Assembly: GCA_002082245.2 (NCBI GenBank)
Contig: NBTC02000002.1
Coordinates: 4,712,001-4,776,000, forward strand
DNA from: Yersinia enterocolitica
Lineage (GTDB): Bacteria; Pseudomonadota; Gammaproteobacteria; Enterobacterales; Enterobacteriaceae
Reading direction: 5' to 3'
DNA: 64,000 nt
Part shown: one piece after another, positions 23,487 to 30,975 of the stretch
Position numbering within the stretch: the first letter of the stretch is position 1
How the letters are laid out: every line of letters starts with the position of its first letter
Made by a program: the position numbers and the translations under genes
The notes under the pieces: generated by a model
Database searches by the model: none
Told to the model about the DNA's origin: nothing
The model's input: only the letters and a program-made list of their open reading frames with translations

Positions 23487-24628
23487 ATATGTATCTAATC
23501 GTTGATGATGACTATTTCCGCAGAAGTAAAATTAAAGAAATTTTAATTTCAAAATATAAAATACCTGAAGATAATATAGATCTAGCTTGTTGTACCAAAG
23601 AGGCTAGAACTCTTTTTAGAAATACAAATTATTCCATTGCCTTTATTGATATGTCTCTGCCAGAAAATAAAGATGAAAAACCAAAACATAATTCTGGGGT
23701 TGATCTACTTACTACATTGAGAGGTAATCGATATAGAAAACCAAGCTATGTAGTTGGTTTTACTGCTCTGGAAGAGAATGTTAAAGAGTTAGAAGAAGAG
23801 TTTGATAATCGTGGTTTTAAGTTTTGTTATGCTACTAATTCTGATTATTCTTGGCTAGGTGAAATAAGTGGTATTATTGAATATTATTCTGAGTATGGCG
23901 ATAATTTTGAAAGGAATAGTATAGATATTGCTATTGTTACAGTTCATGGGATTAGAACTTTTGGTAATTGGCAGGAAACTTTAGCTAATGAGATTAGAAC
24001 TATTAATGTCGATAAAAAGGTTTCCCATTTATGTTTTAAAGTGGCATTTACAAATACAGCTAGATTTTTTGTTCCATATTTGCGACGTAAAGTAGTTGAG
24101 AAGTTCAAACTTGATTTTGAACAATGGTTAGATAAGAATAGAACCAGGCGTATAGTTTGTTTTGCTCATAGTTTTGGTACATATGTGCTAATTAAAGGCA
24201 TTGAGAGTATCGAAGATAAAACTAAGTTAAAAAATTTAGATCTGATAGTTCTTGCTGGTAGTGTTCTCCGCAGAGATAATGATTTTTGTTCTTTACAGAA
24301 CAGTATTAATGTGAAAATCATTAATGACTGTGCTGTAAATGATATACCTTTATTATTCAGTGAAGCTTTAGTTCCAGGGGCGGGTATGGGAGGGAGGCTA
24401 GGTTTCAAAGGTTTACATCATAATAAAATCATGAATAGGTTTTTTGTTGGTGGACATAGTTCATTTTTTGAAAATGGTTTTATGGATAAATATTGGATTC
24501 CTTTACTAAAAGATAAAGAAATTAAGGAAGATGTTAATAATGCAGAAACTTCTATTGTAATGGAAATTCTAAATTTTATTTCTTTACTTTTAGGTAAAGT
24601 TAAAAACTTTATTGTTAGAGTTAATTAG
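23483..24628 (+). CDS. Receiver fused to alpha/beta hydrolase, DtcC-like effector
   Basis: A 381-residue fusion. Residues 1-140 are a receiver (LIVDDDYFRR; phospho-acceptor Asp56 in FIDMSLPEN; Thr94). Residues 148-345 are an alpha/beta hydrolase: the oxyanion strand VTVHGIRTFGNW, nucleophile Ser230 in AHSFGT, acid Asp282 or Asp287, and His325 in VGGHSSFF. A hydrophobic C-terminal helix (about 357-381) might touch membranes. Most described Detocs effectors carry a nucleoside-phosphorylase-like domain that cleaves ATP. A hydrolase in that slot would give a different way to stop the cell. The substrate cannot be read from the sequence. Confidence 0.7.
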   Translation: MNMYLIVDDDYFRRSKIKEILISKYKIPEDNIDLACCTKEARTLFRNTNYSIAFIDMSLPENKDEKPKHNSGVDLLTTLRGNRYRKPSYVVGFTALEENVKELEEEFDNRGFKFCYATNSDYSWLGEISGIIEYYSEYGDNFERNSIDIAIVTVHGIRTFGNWQETLANEIRTINVDKKVSHLCFKVAFTNTARFFVPYLRRKVVEKFKLDFEQWLDKNRTRRIVCFAHSFGTYVLIKGIESIEDKTKLKNLDLIVLAGSVLRRDNDFCSLQNSINVKIINDCAVNDIPLLFSEALVPGAGMGGRLGFKGLHHNKIMNRFFVGGHSSFFENGFMDKYWIPLLKDKEIKEDVNNAETSIVMEILNFISLLLGKVKNFIVRVN

Positions 24629-24917
24629 TATAGGTATTATTTAAAAAAAACGCCGAAGTCTATTAATTTTTTTAACTATTTTCTATACTTTAACTCTCCT
24701 GTTTATTTAGTACCATTGGTAATTTTTTAGTTTTCTTCTTGAGTGTTAATTAGAAATTACATTGCTTTTGTTGATGTTTTATAGGGATTCTATATCTGTT
24801 TTACTTAGGGTGGATAACTTAAAATGTTAAATTTAATATTAATTTTCAATAGAATGTAATGTATTATTGAAGGCTTTGTTTACTCAAGAAATTATAACGT
24901 CATGTGCATTATTATAA
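24629..24917. other. A+T-rich convergent intergenic region
   Basis: 289 bp between the converging effector and HNH genes. No clear GC-rich terminator and no reading frame is seen. Confidence 0.5.
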
Positions 24918-26159
24918 TTATCTTATTTGATTTTTTAAATATAAACGCCATATCAATGCATCATAACTAGGGGCATCTATCTTTTTATTCGGCGACCTAA
25001 TTCGAACATTTTGTAAATACTCATAATCTGTTCCGACTAGTTTTTCAGATATATGCACATTAAAACTATCTGGATCAATATTAATCAATCCTAAATCAAA
25101 AAGAGTATGTATATCTGCTCGAAGCAGCAAACCGTTTGACACAACGTTCGTATGTGTTCCTTTATACGGATGTATATGGGCTGCCTCAAGAAGTTCAGTC
25201 AGGGCACAGCCAGTAATGGCGCATTTCCCTTCATATGCTTCTAGTAGAGCCTTTCTAAATGCGGGTTGCCCTTGCCTACGCACGATGTTGCTGAGGACTT
25301 TTTTTCTTTGATCTTCAACACTTGTTGCATCAAATACATGACTTGCTTCTGCTTCTTTCTGCGCGTGTTCTATTGCTTTTGCTGTCATTGCATCATTAAG
25401 TGAACGAACAGCGAGTTTGTTGTTTTCAGATTCTAGATAAATCTCCCAGACACCCTGTACAGTGGGGTCGTAAAGCTCATATTTAGCATTTACCCCAGAG
25501 CCTAATTTAAATAATCTATCAAATTGGTTATTGCTATCAGTTCGTCTAGGATTAACATTTTGAGAGAAATTTATTCTAGAATTTTGATTGACTGATAGCA
25601 TAGTTAAATCAGGTACTAGATTGGATGGGATATAATCTGAATGCTGAGTACTAATGCACTTTAGTATATCTTGCTGAGCAGTACTTCCACCTAGGGAAGT
25701 GATTGCATCGAGGGCTAATTCCCAGGTGCGTTTGTTTCCATGCTTAAATTTTTTATTGTTAACACGGTTAAGCAAAAATGTAGCAGGTTTTTCACCTGAA
25801 TGTGATTTATAGGAGAAATTACCTTCATAGCGAAAGCCCGCTTTATCGAACTCATATTTTCTTTTTCGATAGAATAGGATGATTTCGAGTCCATTCTTCA
25901 TATGGGATATGATGAGATCATCTTTACGCCCACTAGTTTGTCCTTGCATGGAAAGAGTATCTTCTTCCAATAAATCATGATACTGGGTTCGGTCAGTTGT
26001 CTTGTCTTCTGTGATAAATAACCATATAGATGTATGATTTTTGGGCTGAAAAATCCCAGTATTGATTGTCGCATCTGTAATATTAAAAAGCTTTTTGAGA
26101 TCATTTCTTGTATAGACCTGGCCAACAACTAAGCTATCTGATGTTTGAATATTATTCAT
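24918..26159 (-). CDS. HNH endonuclease with an N-terminal candidate reader domain
   Basis: A 413-residue protein. The C-terminal HNH nuclease is clear: GKCAITGC, AAHIHPYKGTHTNVVSNGLLL and RADIHTLFDLGL give the paired histidines, asparagine and final histidine. The N-terminal part (about 10-130) contains VYTRNDLKKLF and YSYKSHSGEKPATFLLNR-like segments. These remind me of DUF3427-type modules found with restriction nucleases. A type IV, modification-dependent restriction role is therefore possible but unproven. I use ATG 26159; a TTG seven codons earlier lacks a ribosome-binding site. It lies 48 bp after a 56-codon gene on the same strand. Confidence 0.75.
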   Translation of the reverse strand: MNNIQTSDSLVVGQVYTRNDLKKLFNITDATINTGIFQPKNHTSIWLFITEDKTTDRTQYHDLLEEDTLSMQGQTSGRKDDLIISHMKNGLEIILFYRKRKYEFDKAGFRYEGNFSYKSHSGEKPATFLLNRVNNKKFKHGNKRTWELALDAITSLGGSTAQQDILKCISTQHSDYIPSNLVPDLTMLSVNQNSRINFSQNVNPRRTDSNNQFDRLFKLGSGVNAKYELYDPTVQGVWEIYLESENNKLAVRSLNDAMTAKAIEHAQKEAEASHVFDATSVEDQRKKVLSNIVRRQGQPAFRKALLEAYEGKCAITGCALTELLEAAHIHPYKGTHTNVVSNGLLLRADIHTLFDLGLINIDPDSFNVHISEKLVGTDYEYLQNVRIRSPNKKIDAPSYDALIWRLYLKNQIR

Positions 26160-26207
26160 TTCTTTATTTTTTGAATCCAAATAAGTTGATAGAGTCTAAG
26201 CCGAATT

Positions 26208-26378
26208 TTATATTTTCTGTATGCTTCCATCTGGAAATTTTTTAAACCACACCCCATTAACCTTCACTGGTTCCGGCAATCCAAGATCTCTATTCGCTTG
26301 AGCTGCCTTGGCTACAGCTGAGGCCATCAGCCTGTTGGCTTCTTCTTTGCCAATTAGGTCGATAATAGACTTTGCCAT
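26208..26378 (-). CDS. Small 56-residue protein upstream of the HNH nuclease
   Basis: The frame opens MAKSIIDLIGKEEANRLMAS and continues with an alanine-rich helix, then PVKVNGVWFKKFPDGS and a TAA stop. GGGAGA sits six bases before the ATG. It is on the same strand as the HNH gene and 48 bp upstream, so the two may be one transcript. I do not recognise the family. A regulator, antitoxin or accessory role are all possible. Confidence 0.65.
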   Translation of the reverse strand: MAKSIIDLIGKEEANRLMASAVAKAAQANRDLGLPEPVKVNGVWFKKFPDGSIQKI

Positions 26379-26451
26379 ATTGTTCTCCCTTGAAGGTTAA
26401 TAGATACTAACCTAGCACTGTTTAGTATAAATACAAGCTGATAGGAGCGAT

Positions 26452-26721
26452 ATGGATACTATTTCACGAGAGCCGACAACTGTAGCTGTCATGCTGGTTG
26501 AGGAGTTTATGAATCCAACCAATATTAGTCAGCTTATGCTTGCTGAAGGGCTTGGACTTTCTATTGAGCGGGTTAGGGCGATCTGTGAAGGAACTGATCG
26601 GATAAATGCTAAGGAAATATCTCTACTAGCAGCATTCTTCGATACAAATCCCGAGTTTTGGTTTAACGTTCAGGATAACCATGAGCGGTGGGTATTACGA
26701 AATAAAAAAACCAGCGTCTGA
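26452..26721 (+). CDS. HigA-family antitoxin without a HigB partner
   Basis: An 89-residue helix-turn-helix protein of the HigA/VapI type: VAVMLVEEFMNPTNISQLMLAEGLGLSIERVRAICEG and AAFFDTNPEFWFNVQ. HigA proteins neutralise HigB ribonucleases and repress their operon. No HigB-like frame lies upstream, where it normally would; the upstream gene is the divergent 56-residue protein. It may be a solitary regulator, or an antidote against toxins of other elements. Confidence 0.8.
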   Translation: MDTISREPTTVAVMLVEEFMNPTNISQLMLAEGLGLSIERVRAICEGTDRINAKEISLLAAFFDTNPEFWFNVQDNHERWVLRNKKTSV

Positions 26722-26759
26722 TTACTACACTGGATTTGCTGAATAATCGTTTTACTCGA

Positions 26760-26996
26760 CTATCTTATAATTTGCCTGGCATCAGCTCTTAGTTCATCAA
26801 TTTGTAGTGCTGATACCGCAGGGCCACCGCTAAGGTGACAGTGCAACATAACACTGATATCAACCAGTAGGTCTGCAAAAGCTATGGCTTGGCTTTTTGG
26901 CTGAGTGTTTTCAGCTGGTGTAGCGATAATTGTTATTAACTCATTTAAAAAGGGTATGAAATTTTCAACCTGCTTGATTGGTTGTGAGTTGTTCAT
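26760..26996 (-). CDS. Hypothetical protein following trbL
   Basis: A 78-residue, mostly helical protein with no signal peptide and no motif I recognise. Its ATG overlaps the trbL stop, so it is translationally coupled to the trb remnant and is probably a real gene of that module. Confidence 0.6.
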   Translation of the reverse strand: MNNSQPIKQVENFIPFLNELITIIATPAENTQPKSQAIAFADLLVDISVMLHCHLSGGPAVSALQIDELRADARQIIR

Positions 26997-28384
26997 TAGC
27001 TATCATCCCTTGGCGTTTTATTAACAAAGTTATCGATCATTTCTTCGTCGGTTTCTGGTGCAGAAGCGCGACTTCCCGCATTGTTTCCAGCCCCTAGACC
27101 ATCACCATCAAATTGACTGCTATCATTTCCATTATTCATTCCGCTACTTTCACGGATCGAGTAAGCCATTTTTCCACCAGTGGTTTCAGAGACTCTTTCC
27201 TGAATAGAGTCTTTTATAGCTCCAGCTTTTTCTTGAGCAATATCACGGGCAGCATCGGCAAGGCTTGATCCCATCGACTTAGCAAAACTGCCCGTTCTTC
27301 CCATTGCTTCTGAAAAGCTGCCACCTGAAGAGCTACGTCCTTCTCCACTAGGGCTACTACCAGCGTCAATGCTTTGTTGCGCTGATTCAAATGCTGCCTG
27401 AAGCGCTGATGTGCCACCTGCGGCACTGGTTGCTGCCGACATTGCACCTGATGCAGCTGTAGAAACTGCGGCAGCGGCCATGCTTGCGGCTCCCATTACA
27501 GCCCCGGCCCCAAAAGTGCCGATACCACTTTGTATCGCACCTGCGCCGACTATCCCAGCCAGTAGCGTTGGGATTTTATTGATGAGCGCATATAAAATGA
27601 CCGTGACAACCAGCATTACGGCCATTTCTTTTAAACTGATGGTATCACTCAACTTGACGTAATATTCATCCAGAAATGTTTTGCCAATACCAACCAGTAA
27701 AATCATCATCATTAGCTGTATCCCGACTCCCACGACTGTTTTGTAGTAGTTAATGGCGATATCTGATGTCCACCGACTACCACCGAAACCCAGTAGAAAA
27801 ATACCTGCGTATGCAAGTATCCAACTGGTCACGAGCAGTAGCAGCATTTGTACACCTATCAGCGTTAAAATCAGTAATGTGGCTAGCGAGAAAAGAATGG
27901 CGCAGGTTGCATCGACTGGTGCCCAAAAAGTTGACTGATCAAACGCACGAAAGAGAATATCAAACCCCATATCAACAATAGCGTAGGGCTGTAGTTGGCT
28001 ACCTAAGCCAGCGGCTTCAGCTCCGATCATTTGAGTCGATTTAATGATCGACATTGCTATCGAAGGGGCATTAACCAATATCCAGAAAAAGAAGCCAGTG
28101 GCGGACAGAAAACGTAATGCTTCTGCGAAGAACTCCTGAATATCTGCTTTTCTTAATGCCATCATGCCAAAAGTCCAAACCATGCTTAATAAAGCCATTC
28201 CCCAGAATAACCATGAAGCGTATTGAACCATGACAGCCCCCCAACCACTGGCCGCGCTCTGAAAGCGGTCTAATACCGTATTCATTATCCCTGAGTTATC
28301 AATTGCTGCTGTGGCGTTAACGGAATACCACATGAGGAAACTGGCTAACGCTAACATCCATTTAGAACATATTTTCACTTTCAT
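26996..28384 (-). CDS. trbL: Conjugal transfer inner-membrane protein TrbL
   Basis: P-type type IV secretion inner-membrane channel protein (VirB6-like), 462 residues. It has a signal peptide, five to six membrane segments in residues 40-290 (for example YASWLFWGMALLSMVW and LLILTLIGVQMLLLLV) and an Ala/Gly/Ser-rich tail with charged C-terminus typical of TrbL. It follows trbJ and a trbK-like gene in the RP4 order J-K-L. The rest of the secretion system is missing from the element. Confidence 0.88.
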   Translation of the reverse strand: MKVKICSKWMLALASFLMWYSVNATAAIDNSGIMNTVLDRFQSAASGWGAVMVQYASWLFWGMALLSMVWTFGMMALRKADIQEFFAEALRFLSATGFFFWILVNAPSIAMSIIKSTQMIGAEAAGLGSQLQPYAIVDMGFDILFRAFDQSTFWAPVDATCAILFSLATLLILTLIGVQMLLLLVTSWILAYAGIFLLGFGGSRWTSDIAINYYKTVVGVGIQLMMMILLVGIGKTFLDEYYVKLSDTISLKEMAVMLVVTVILYALINKIPTLLAGIVGAGAIQSGIGTFGAGAVMGAASMAAAAVSTAASGAMSAATSAAGGTSALQAAFESAQQSIDAGSSPSGEGRSSSGGSFSEAMGRTGSFAKSMGSSLADAARDIAQEKAGAIKDSIQERVSETTGGKMAYSIRESSGMNNGNDSSQFDGDGLGAGNNAGSRASAPETDEEMIDNFVNKTPRDDS

Positions 28385-28397
28385 TTTATTTGCTCCA

Positions 28398-28577
28398 TTA
28401 CCAACTTTGGGAAGGGCTTTTCTTGAATTCGCCCTTACGAAGACATTTGGAAGCTAGCTCCCTACGTTGGGGGGAGTCCTCCATGTGGCGCACATCACTG
28501 CATGACTGATTGTTTTTTGAGTTATCGCATCCGCTAAGGACTAATACCGCAACGGCAAAACCGATTTTTATGATCAT
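28398..28577 (-). CDS. Entry-exclusion-type lipoprotein, TrbK/EexN-like
   Basis: A 59-residue lipoprotein: signal MIIKIGFAVAVLVLSGC with lipobox LSGC, then a short mature part with a second pair of cysteines and the tail FKKSPSQSW. Its position between trbJ and trbL is that of trbK, whose product blocks entry of related plasmids into the host cell. I start at ATG 28577. The frame is open further upstream but overlaps trbJ. The tail resembles the end of TrbJ. Confidence 0.72.
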   Translation of the reverse strand: MIIKIGFAVAVLVLSGCDNSKNNQSCSDVRHMEDSPQRRELASKCLRKGEFKKSPSQSW

Positions 28578-28587
28578 CGTGTTGTCC

Positions 28588-29373
28588 TCACCAGCTTCCA
28601 GGGGGGCTTTTCTTAAATGAGCCTCTGCGTAGATGAAGGGAAGCAGCTGCTTGCTGGGCTTCCCTATCTGTAATAACTGCGGAACGGGTGGCATCAGCAT
28701 TTTGTTGGGCGACTAACAGCCCCCTGATTTGCAGTAATTGATTAGTTTGGGCACTGGCTAACTGATTGGCGTACTGGATTGCAGCCATCTGTCCAGTCGC
28801 GCCCTGAGCTTGTTGCTGTAAGTGGACTAATTGGCGTGCATCATTTTGTAAGGCGGTTTGCTGCTGATCTACACCACGAAGCACTGCATCATTGGCCCTC
28901 TTTTGTGCTTCTGAGCCATAGGTTTGCGAATTCAGCATGATTTGCATCTGTTCGGGTGTGCAGCTATTGCTGCTGAAGCAGGGGGATGTTCGGTAAAAAT
29001 TGATGTTCTGGTATTTAGCCAAGTAAGCATCAATGTTGCCGACCTGCTGTTTGTAGTAACTCAGAGTATCAATTGCGCCCATCAACTGGTTGATGGTGCT
29101 GTTGGCCTGATCCCAGATATATGCCGCAGGTGCTGCGGTGTTTTGCAGCATGTTTTCGTACTGCTGTAATTGGGTTTTATATTGCTCAATTTGTTTTAGC
29201 GTTTGAGCCACGCTTTCCATCGCGGTCATGATGTTTTGCGAGAGGTTGGTGACATCCATCACTGGGATACCCGCCCCTGCCGCTTGAATTTCTGAAACAG
29301 GGAAAACGGCAGTTGACGCCATGAAGATGACTAATGTGAACTTGGTTGCTATCGCTAACTTAGTGCAATGCAT
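28588..29373 (-). CDS. trbJ: Conjugal transfer protein TrbJ (VirB5-like)
   Basis: A 261-residue periplasmic or pilus-tip protein with a Sec signal (FTLVIFMASTAVFPVSEIQA) and the TrbJ pattern: IPVMDVTNLSQNIMTAMESV, a long coiled region rich in glutamine, and NINFYRTSPCFSS. ATG 29373 follows GGAGAA; the frame is open upstream of it without a start signal. It is first of the trbJ-K-L remnant. The C-terminal LRRGSFKKSPPGSW resembles that of the next gene. Confidence 0.88.
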   Translation of the reverse strand: MHCTKLAIATKFTLVIFMASTAVFPVSEIQAAGAGIPVMDVTNLSQNIMTAMESVAQTLKQIEQYKTQLQQYENMLQNTAAPAAYIWDQANSTINQLMGAIDTLSYYKQQVGNIDAYLAKYQNINFYRTSPCFSSNSCTPEQMQIMLNSQTYGSEAQKRANDAVLRGVDQQQTALQNDARQLVHLQQQAQGATGQMAAIQYANQLASAQTNQLLQIRGLLVAQQNADATRSAVITDREAQQAAASLHLRRGSFKKSPPGSW

Positions 29374-29570
29374 ATTTTTCTCCGCTGTGATGAGGGCATG
29401 TGTCGGGAGATAACAGGCCCAATACTTTTGCCTCGCAGAGCAAGATCCCCGTTGAGCGCCGAAGGTGCGAATAAGGGAGAGTGAAGATTGATAACCAGCT
29501 TGCTGGTTAGCTAACTTCACCTATCTTGCCCTCGTATCTGCCAGTTTGTTTTCAAGACATATTTCTCAAT

Positions 29571-29658
29571 CAAGATAAAACCAAGATTCGAGCAAGATAA
29601 AACCGAGATAGAACCAAGATGAAATCAAGATTAATCCAAGATATATCCAAGAAAATTA
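29571..29658. repeat. Eight direct repeats with exact 11-bp period
   Basis: CAAGAT or a one-base variant begins at 29571, 29582, 29593, 29604, 29615, 29626, 29637 and 29648, always 11 bp apart. The best copies are CAAGATAAAAC at 29571 and 29593. It lies in the 330-bp non-coding gap between the 76-residue regulator and trbJ. Exact helical phasing suggests cooperative binding of a small protein, as at plasmid parC centromeres (11-bp ParR repeats in R1) or an operator. Confidence 0.75.
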
Positions 29659-29703
29659 AATAAGATATAAATATGAGCAAACGATATATCGTAATTTAAC
29701 TTT

Positions 29704-29934
29704 TCATGGTGATAGAAAATCGCCTGAAATTACCTCTGAAACTGTTTCTGTTGGAAAATACATTCTTCTGCCGACATAAAATTTCTTGTCATTTAACTTC
29801 TTGGCCCAAGGCTCTTTGGGTTGCAATAACGCCATTCTTAGACCCTCCGGCTTTCTACTTAAAATGGCCGCGAGTTGCTCCAGTGTTATCACTGCTCCAT
29901 GCGTTTCAATCAATATATCGAAATTACTTTTCAT
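29704..29934 (-). CDS. Small predicted DNA-binding protein
   Basis: A 76-residue protein with a likely helix-turn-helix (VITLEQLAAILSRKPEGLRMALL) followed by a short beta hairpin (KKFYVGRRMYFPTE), the shape of AlpA/excisionase-like plasmid regulators. It ends 45 bp from the 11-bp repeat array, which makes it a candidate binder of that array. No characterised homolog is recognised. Confidence 0.65.
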   Translation of the reverse strand: MKSNFDILIETHGAVITLEQLAAILSRKPEGLRMALLQPKEPWAKKLNDKKFYVGRRMYFPTETVSEVISGDFLSP

Positions 29935-30039
29935 AAACTTGGCTCAATTAACATTGAATGATTTATTATTATCTGGACTTGGTTAGTTTGCATGGTAGTA
30001 TTATTTAAAATTCCTACACCTTATGAGTGAACTCACTAT

Positions 30040-30759
30040 ATGTTTTCGAAAAAAGAGTTAATCGAAAGGGATAAGGTTCGTACTACTTTTCTGATGCAAG
30101 AGTTAATGCGAAGAACTAATACAACCAATCCAAATCAATTCGCCAAATGGTTTGATCTGCGTACTGAGAGTATGAGAATCGATGGGAAAGAGATTCCTGA
30201 AACAACAACATCGAAGAAGTGGTATCCGATAGCTAAAGGCGATCAATCGATAACAAAGAAGACCTTAGCTGATCTCAAAATGTTCTTTGATGACATAGAG
30301 ATAGTGTACCAATATGGCCCAGGAGGGCTGTGGGCGGCTCTGTGGGGGCATACCAGCCAATTGGTGGCCTGTATGCGAACGCATCCAATGATATCGGCGT
30401 CATCACCACTAAAAGAGTTTTCAACGGCAATAACCATATCGGCAAATTTGGGTTATACAGAGACATTGACCATTGCAGATTTAGCCAGAGCTGTAGCGGC
30501 TTATAGATTCCACTTAATAACAGACAGAAAAACTCAACTTGAAGGTGTAGGCATTTATATCTGTGATATTTATTTCAAGAATGTTCGTAACATTTTAAAC
30601 AATGAATTATTAACTCCAGAACTTATTGAGTTAGACCTTTTATCCACTATAACGAGCGAAATTGATAAATTAGAATTAGAGAGCAGGAAAGATGATAAAT
30701 ATAACTCATCTTTTAATATTGATTCATTTTGCCAGCAAAACTTAAATTTTAGCCGCTAA
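30040..30759 (+). CDS. Hypothetical protein, possible N-terminal DNA-binding part
   Basis: A 239-residue protein I cannot assign. The first 100 residues contain NPNQFAKWFD, SKKWYPIAKGDQSITKKTL and YGPGGLWAALWG, which look like a repressor-type helical domain followed by a conserved tail. The rest is helical with no membrane segment. It is transcribed divergently from the 76-residue regulator. A short inverted repeat AGTGA-AC-TCACT sits just before the ATG and could be an operator. Confidence 0.6.
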   Translation: MFSKKELIERDKVRTTFLMQELMRRTNTTNPNQFAKWFDLRTESMRIDGKEIPETTTSKKWYPIAKGDQSITKKTLADLKMFFDDIEIVYQYGPGGLWAALWGHTSQLVACMRTHPMISASSPLKEFSTAITISANLGYTETLTIADLARAVAAYRFHLITDRKTQLEGVGIYICDIYFKNVRNILNNELLTPELIELDLLSTITSEIDKLELESRKDDKYNSSFNIDSFCQQNLNFSR

Positions 30760-30975
30760 AATTTAGCATTATGATGGCAAAATAAAACCCTTAATAAGGT
30801 GCCTTTGATTTTCACTTTTAAAATTGGATTGCATTCTGTGCTACAGAAATTGCTTTGCAAAAACTCAGCACTATAATTGTTAGTGGGTTAATACCTGCCT
30901 GTCCTCTCGAAATTTGGTTTCTTCCGCCGAAGTATGTTGATAACTAAACTAGAGAGGACTTCTTTATTTATCATC

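Noticed and set aside
26760..26996. 78-residue gene as a HigB or other toxin partner for HigA
   Set aside because: It is on the opposite strand, convergent with higA, coupled to trbL, and shows none of the RelE/HigB motifs.
28578..28700. Longer frame upstream of the TrbK-like lipoprotein
   Set aside because: The upstream part overlaps trbJ in another frame and would destroy the lipoprotein signal. The start at 28577 gives a proper signal peptide.
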